Assembly: GCA_938002085.1 (NCBI GenBank)
Contig: CALLAT010000157.1
Span: 1-35,428 of the forward strand
Reading direction: 5' to 3'
Source of the DNA: an uncultured Pseudanabaenaceae cyanobacterium
GTDB lineage: Bacteria; Cyanobacteriota; Cyanobacteriia; PCC-9006; JAAUQQ01
DNA length: 35,428 nt
This document shows, one piece after another, positions 33,260 through 35,428 of this stretch (position 1 is its first letter; each line of letters begins with the position of its first letter). A program made the translations under genes and the position numbers. The notes under the pieces are model-generated. The model had not been told where the DNA came from and made no database searches. It saw only the letters and a list, made by a program, of their open reading frames with translations.

Positions 33260-34015
33260 ATGGCCAAAACCAGCTCTCCCCAATCCAGCAGCACCTCCCC
33301 AAGCAAAGCAATGCCTGCGCTGGCCGACTTTAAGGTGGGCGTCGACAACGTAATCTTCTCCGTCGATCTGGTTCAGAACCGCCTGCTGGCCCTGCTGATT
33401 CGGCGCAACGAAGCGCCCTATCAGGACCAATGGAGCCTACCGGGCACCCTAGTACGCCAGGGGGAATCCTTGGAGCAGTCGGCCTACCGCGTGCTGTCCG
33501 AAAAAATCCGCGTCAAGCACCTCTATCTCGAACAGCTCTACAGCTTTGGCGGCCCCTTCCGCGACCCCCGCGAAGCCGCAGACAGCTTTGGTGTGCGCTA
33601 CCTCTCAGTCAGCTACTTCGCCCTGGTGCAATACGAAGAAGCCGCGCTAATTGCCGATGGCGTCAGCGGCATCGCTTGGTACCCCATGGACCAAGTGCCC
33701 AAACTAGCCTTCGACCACAGCGACATTTTGCAATACGGCTATAAGCGGTTGCGTAACAAACTGGAGTACAGCCCCATCGCCTTCGATGTGCTGCCGGAGG
33801 TCTTTACGCTCAATGAGTTGTATCAGCTATACCAAACCGTTCTCGGGGAAGGCTTTGCAGACTATTCCAACTTCCGCACCCGGTTATTAAAGCTAGGTTT
33901 CTTGGCCGATACCGGCGTAAAGGTTTCCCGAGGAGCAGGACGTCCAGCCAGTCTCTACAAGTTTGATGCCGAAGCGTTTGCCCCTCTCAAAGACAAGGCC
34001 CTGGTATTTGTGTAA
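33260..34015 (+). CDS. nrtR: NrtR-type Nudix-domain transcriptional regulator of NAD metabolism
   Basis: NrtR regulators bind ADP-ribose through a Nudix domain and repress NAD genes through a C-terminal winged helix. The 251-residue product has the Nudix fold at about 25-165 and the winged helix at about 175-245 (FTLNELYQLYQTVLG; RGAGRPASLYKFD), the typical NrtR ending. The Nudix box (G68-E69, R77-V-L-S-E81-K) keeps Arg77 and Glu81 but has Val for the Glu after Arg and Lys for the second Glu of the EE pair. Hydrolysis is therefore unlikely and sensing likely. ATG 33260 is used; ATG 33311 would drop a Ser-rich head. Position between nadD and nadE fits autoregulation of the cluster. Confidence 0.88.
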   Translation: MAKTSSPQSSSTSPSKAMPALADFKVGVDNVIFSVDLVQNRLLALLIRRNEAPYQDQWSLPGTLVRQGESLEQSAYRVLSEKIRVKHLYLEQLYSFGGPFRDPREAADSFGVRYLSVSYFALVQYEEAALIADGVSGIAWYPMDQVPKLAFDHSDILQYGYKRLRNKLEYSPIAFDVLPEVFTLNELYQLYQTVLGEGFADYSNFRTRLLKLGFLADTGVKVSRGAGRPASLYKFDAEAFAPLKDKALVFV

Positions 34016-34189
34016 CGACCAAGGATACGCCCCCTAAAAAAGATCTTAGACAACCTCTAGAAAAGCCACTACCAACTGAGAGTTAACTCCTGGGAGGGAG
34101 TCAGGGTGGGTTTGCCTTGCCTCTTGCCAGACCCAAGAGTCCATCCGCCTCGCCCCAACTTTATTGCATTTCTATTAAAAATATTTGCC

Positions 34190-35428
34190 ATGAAAATTGC
34201 CCTAGCCCAGCTCAACCCCACCATCGGCAACCTCGACGCCAACGCTGCCCAAATCCTCGCCGCCGCCGAAGCCGCCGCTGACCAAGGCGTCACCCTCCTC
34301 CTCACGCCAGAACTCTCCCTCTGCGGCTACCCGCCCCGCGACCTGCTGCTGCAAAACCAGTTCATCGCCCGCATGGAGCAAGTGCTGAACCAACTCGCCC
34401 AAGACTTGCCAACCCAACTTCAAACCCTCATCGGCACCGTCGTCGCCAACCCCGAGGCCAACCAACAGGGCAAAAAGCCACTGTTCAATGCCATGGCCCT
34501 GGTCAGCAACGGCCAAGTCCAGCAAATTTTCCACAAGCGCCTATTGCCCACCTACGACGTTTTTGACGAAGACCGCTACTTTGAGTCCGGCCAGGAGAGC
34601 AACAGCTTTGTCATTCCGGTGGAAGCTGCTCACACATTAACCCCCGCGATCGCAACCTTAGGCAGCAGCCCCGTCCCCGACGAAGCACTCCCCGCAGCAG
34701 CCATGGATGTAGTCTTTGGTGGCGTCGGTCGAGACCGACCAGCTCCCAGCCTGCGCATCGGCGTCACCATCTGCGAAGACCTTTGGAATGATGAGGACTT
34801 CTGGGGCAAGCGCAGCTACGAAGCCAATCCCATCGCCGACCTCGCCGCCCAAAACGTAGACCTGATCGTCAACCTCTCCGCTTCTCCTTACAGCATGGGC
34901 AAGCAGGCCCTGCGGGAGAAAATGCTCAGCCACATCGCCCAGCGCCACCAGCAGCCCATCCTTTATGTGAACCAAGTGGGGGGCAATGATGACCTGGTGT
35001 TTGATGGCGGCAGCTTTGGCGTTAACCGCAACGGCGAGGTCATCGCCCGCAGCGAGAGCTTTGCCACGGACCTGCTGGTCACTGAATTTCACCCGATTAT
35101 CCGCGACCTTCAGTCGGGGCCAATCTGCGAGGCTCCCAGCGAGGAAGCTTCGCTGTGGGCAGCACTGGTGCTGGGGGTCCGGGATTACGCGAGCAAGTGC
35201 GGATTTAGCAAAGCGGTGTTGGGTTTGAGTGGCGGGATTGATTCGGCTGTTGTGGCTGCGATCGCCGCCGCCGCCCTCGGCCCCGACAACGTCCTCGGCA
35301 TCCTCATGCCCTCCCCCTACAGCTCCGACCACTCCATCAGCGACGCCGTAGACCTAGCCAAAAACATCGGCATCCGCACCGAGACCTTGCCCATCCAACC
35401 GGCCATGACCGCCTTTGACCAAACCCTC
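34190..35428 (+). CDS. nadE: Glutamine-dependent NAD+ synthetase, 3' end beyond the window
   Basis: NadE amidates deamido-NAD to NAD using ammonia released from glutamine. The 413 codons visible give an N-terminal nitrilase-type glutaminase domain with E41 (PELSLCGYPP), K116 (FHKRLLPTYDVFDEDRYF) and nucleophile C195 (VTICEDLW). The synthetase domain follows with the PP-loop L346-SGGIDS352 and ends in mid-domain at LPIQPAMTAFDQTL. The K116-C195 spacing is about 40 residues longer than in compact bacterial NadE, because of an Ala/Pro-rich insert at about 146-187. All three catalytic residues are intact. It runs on the same strand as pncB, nadD and nrtR, 174 bp after nrtR, so it may have its own promoter in the AT-rich DNA at 34160-34189. 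Confidence 0.95.
   Translation, partial: MKIALAQLNPTIGNLDANAAQILAAAEAAADQGVTLLLTPELSLCGYPPRDLLLQNQFIARMEQVLNQLAQDLPTQLQTLIGTVVANPEANQQGKKPLFNAMALVSNGQVQQIFHKRLLPTYDVFDEDRYFESGQESNSFVIPVEAAHTLTPAIATLGSSPVPDEALPAAAMDVVFGGVGRDRPAPSLRIGVTICEDLWNDEDFWGKRSYEANPIADLAAQNVDLIVNLSASPYSMGKQALREKMLSHIAQRHQQPILYVNQVGGNDDLVFDGGSFGVNRNGEVIARSESFATDLLVTEFHPIIRDLQSGPICEAPSEEASLWAALVLGVRDYASKCGFSKAVLGLSGGIDSAVVAAIAAAALGPDNVLGILMPSPYSSDHSISDAVDLAKNIGIRTETLPIQPAMTAFDQTL

Noticed and set aside
1-35428. Frequent GCGATCGC octamers as a novel repeat
   Set aside because: This is HIP1, a well-known cyanobacterial genome-wide motif, useful only for assigning the organism group.

Overview
The window is chromosomal DNA from a cyanobacterium. 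The octamer GCGATCGC (HIP1) recurs roughly once per kilobase by eye. Gene content also fits: a Ycf35-like protein, a CpcS/CpeS-type bilin lyase, squalene-hopene cyclase, a PilT-type ATPase with a long Pro/Ala-rich head, DUF4330 and DUF1400 proteins, and a likely synechoxanthin gene pair. Coding DNA is GC-rich, while one stretch near 17-18.8 kb is clearly AT-richer. I do not assign a genus. I see no rRNA, tRNA, CRISPR array, prophage or intact insertion sequence.

Layout. 0.1-5.7 kb: ycf35-like gene, a Crp/Fnr-type regulator, a DUF4330 membrane protein, an exported M48 protease and an exported cell-wall amidase, separated by good terminators. 5.8-9 kb: rsmE with a TPR-protein gene 8 bp behind it, then an Ala/Lys/Pro-rich cyanobacterial protein and a VOC protein. 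9-12.1 kb: tldD and tldE on the minus strand. 12.6-17 kb: a GspE-N-like protein lacking the ATPase, tadA, a MITE-like element, a low-complexity one-TM protein and a small membrane protein. 17-18.8 kb: gene-poor AT-rich DNA holding one small conserved gene. 18.8-22.8 kb: era, the bilin lyase, a small hypothetical gene and shc. 22.8-25.2 kb: a 425-bp inverted-repeat structure and pilT. 25.2-28.5 kb: cruH and cruE. 28.8-30.5 kb: an alpha/beta hydrolase. 31-35.4 kb: NAD genes pncB, nadD, nrtR and nadE, the last cut by the window end.

Two functional modules stand out. CruE (FAD plus Rieske domain) and CruH (Rieske oxygenase) together would convert beta-carotene through renierapurpurin to synechoxanthin, next to the hopanoid enzyme Shc and other membrane-lipid-related functions. 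The NAD block contains salvage entry (PncB), adenylylation (NadD), amidation (NadE) and its likely ADP-ribose-sensing repressor (NrtR, with a decayed Nudix box).

No wholly new defence or mobile system is evident. The less explained material is non-coding: a 17-bp-TIR MITE, a short intergenic repeat present in opposite orientations inside two same-strand gene pairs, a large diverged inverted repeat before pilT, the AT-rich desert, and nested hairpins upstream of pncB and cruE.
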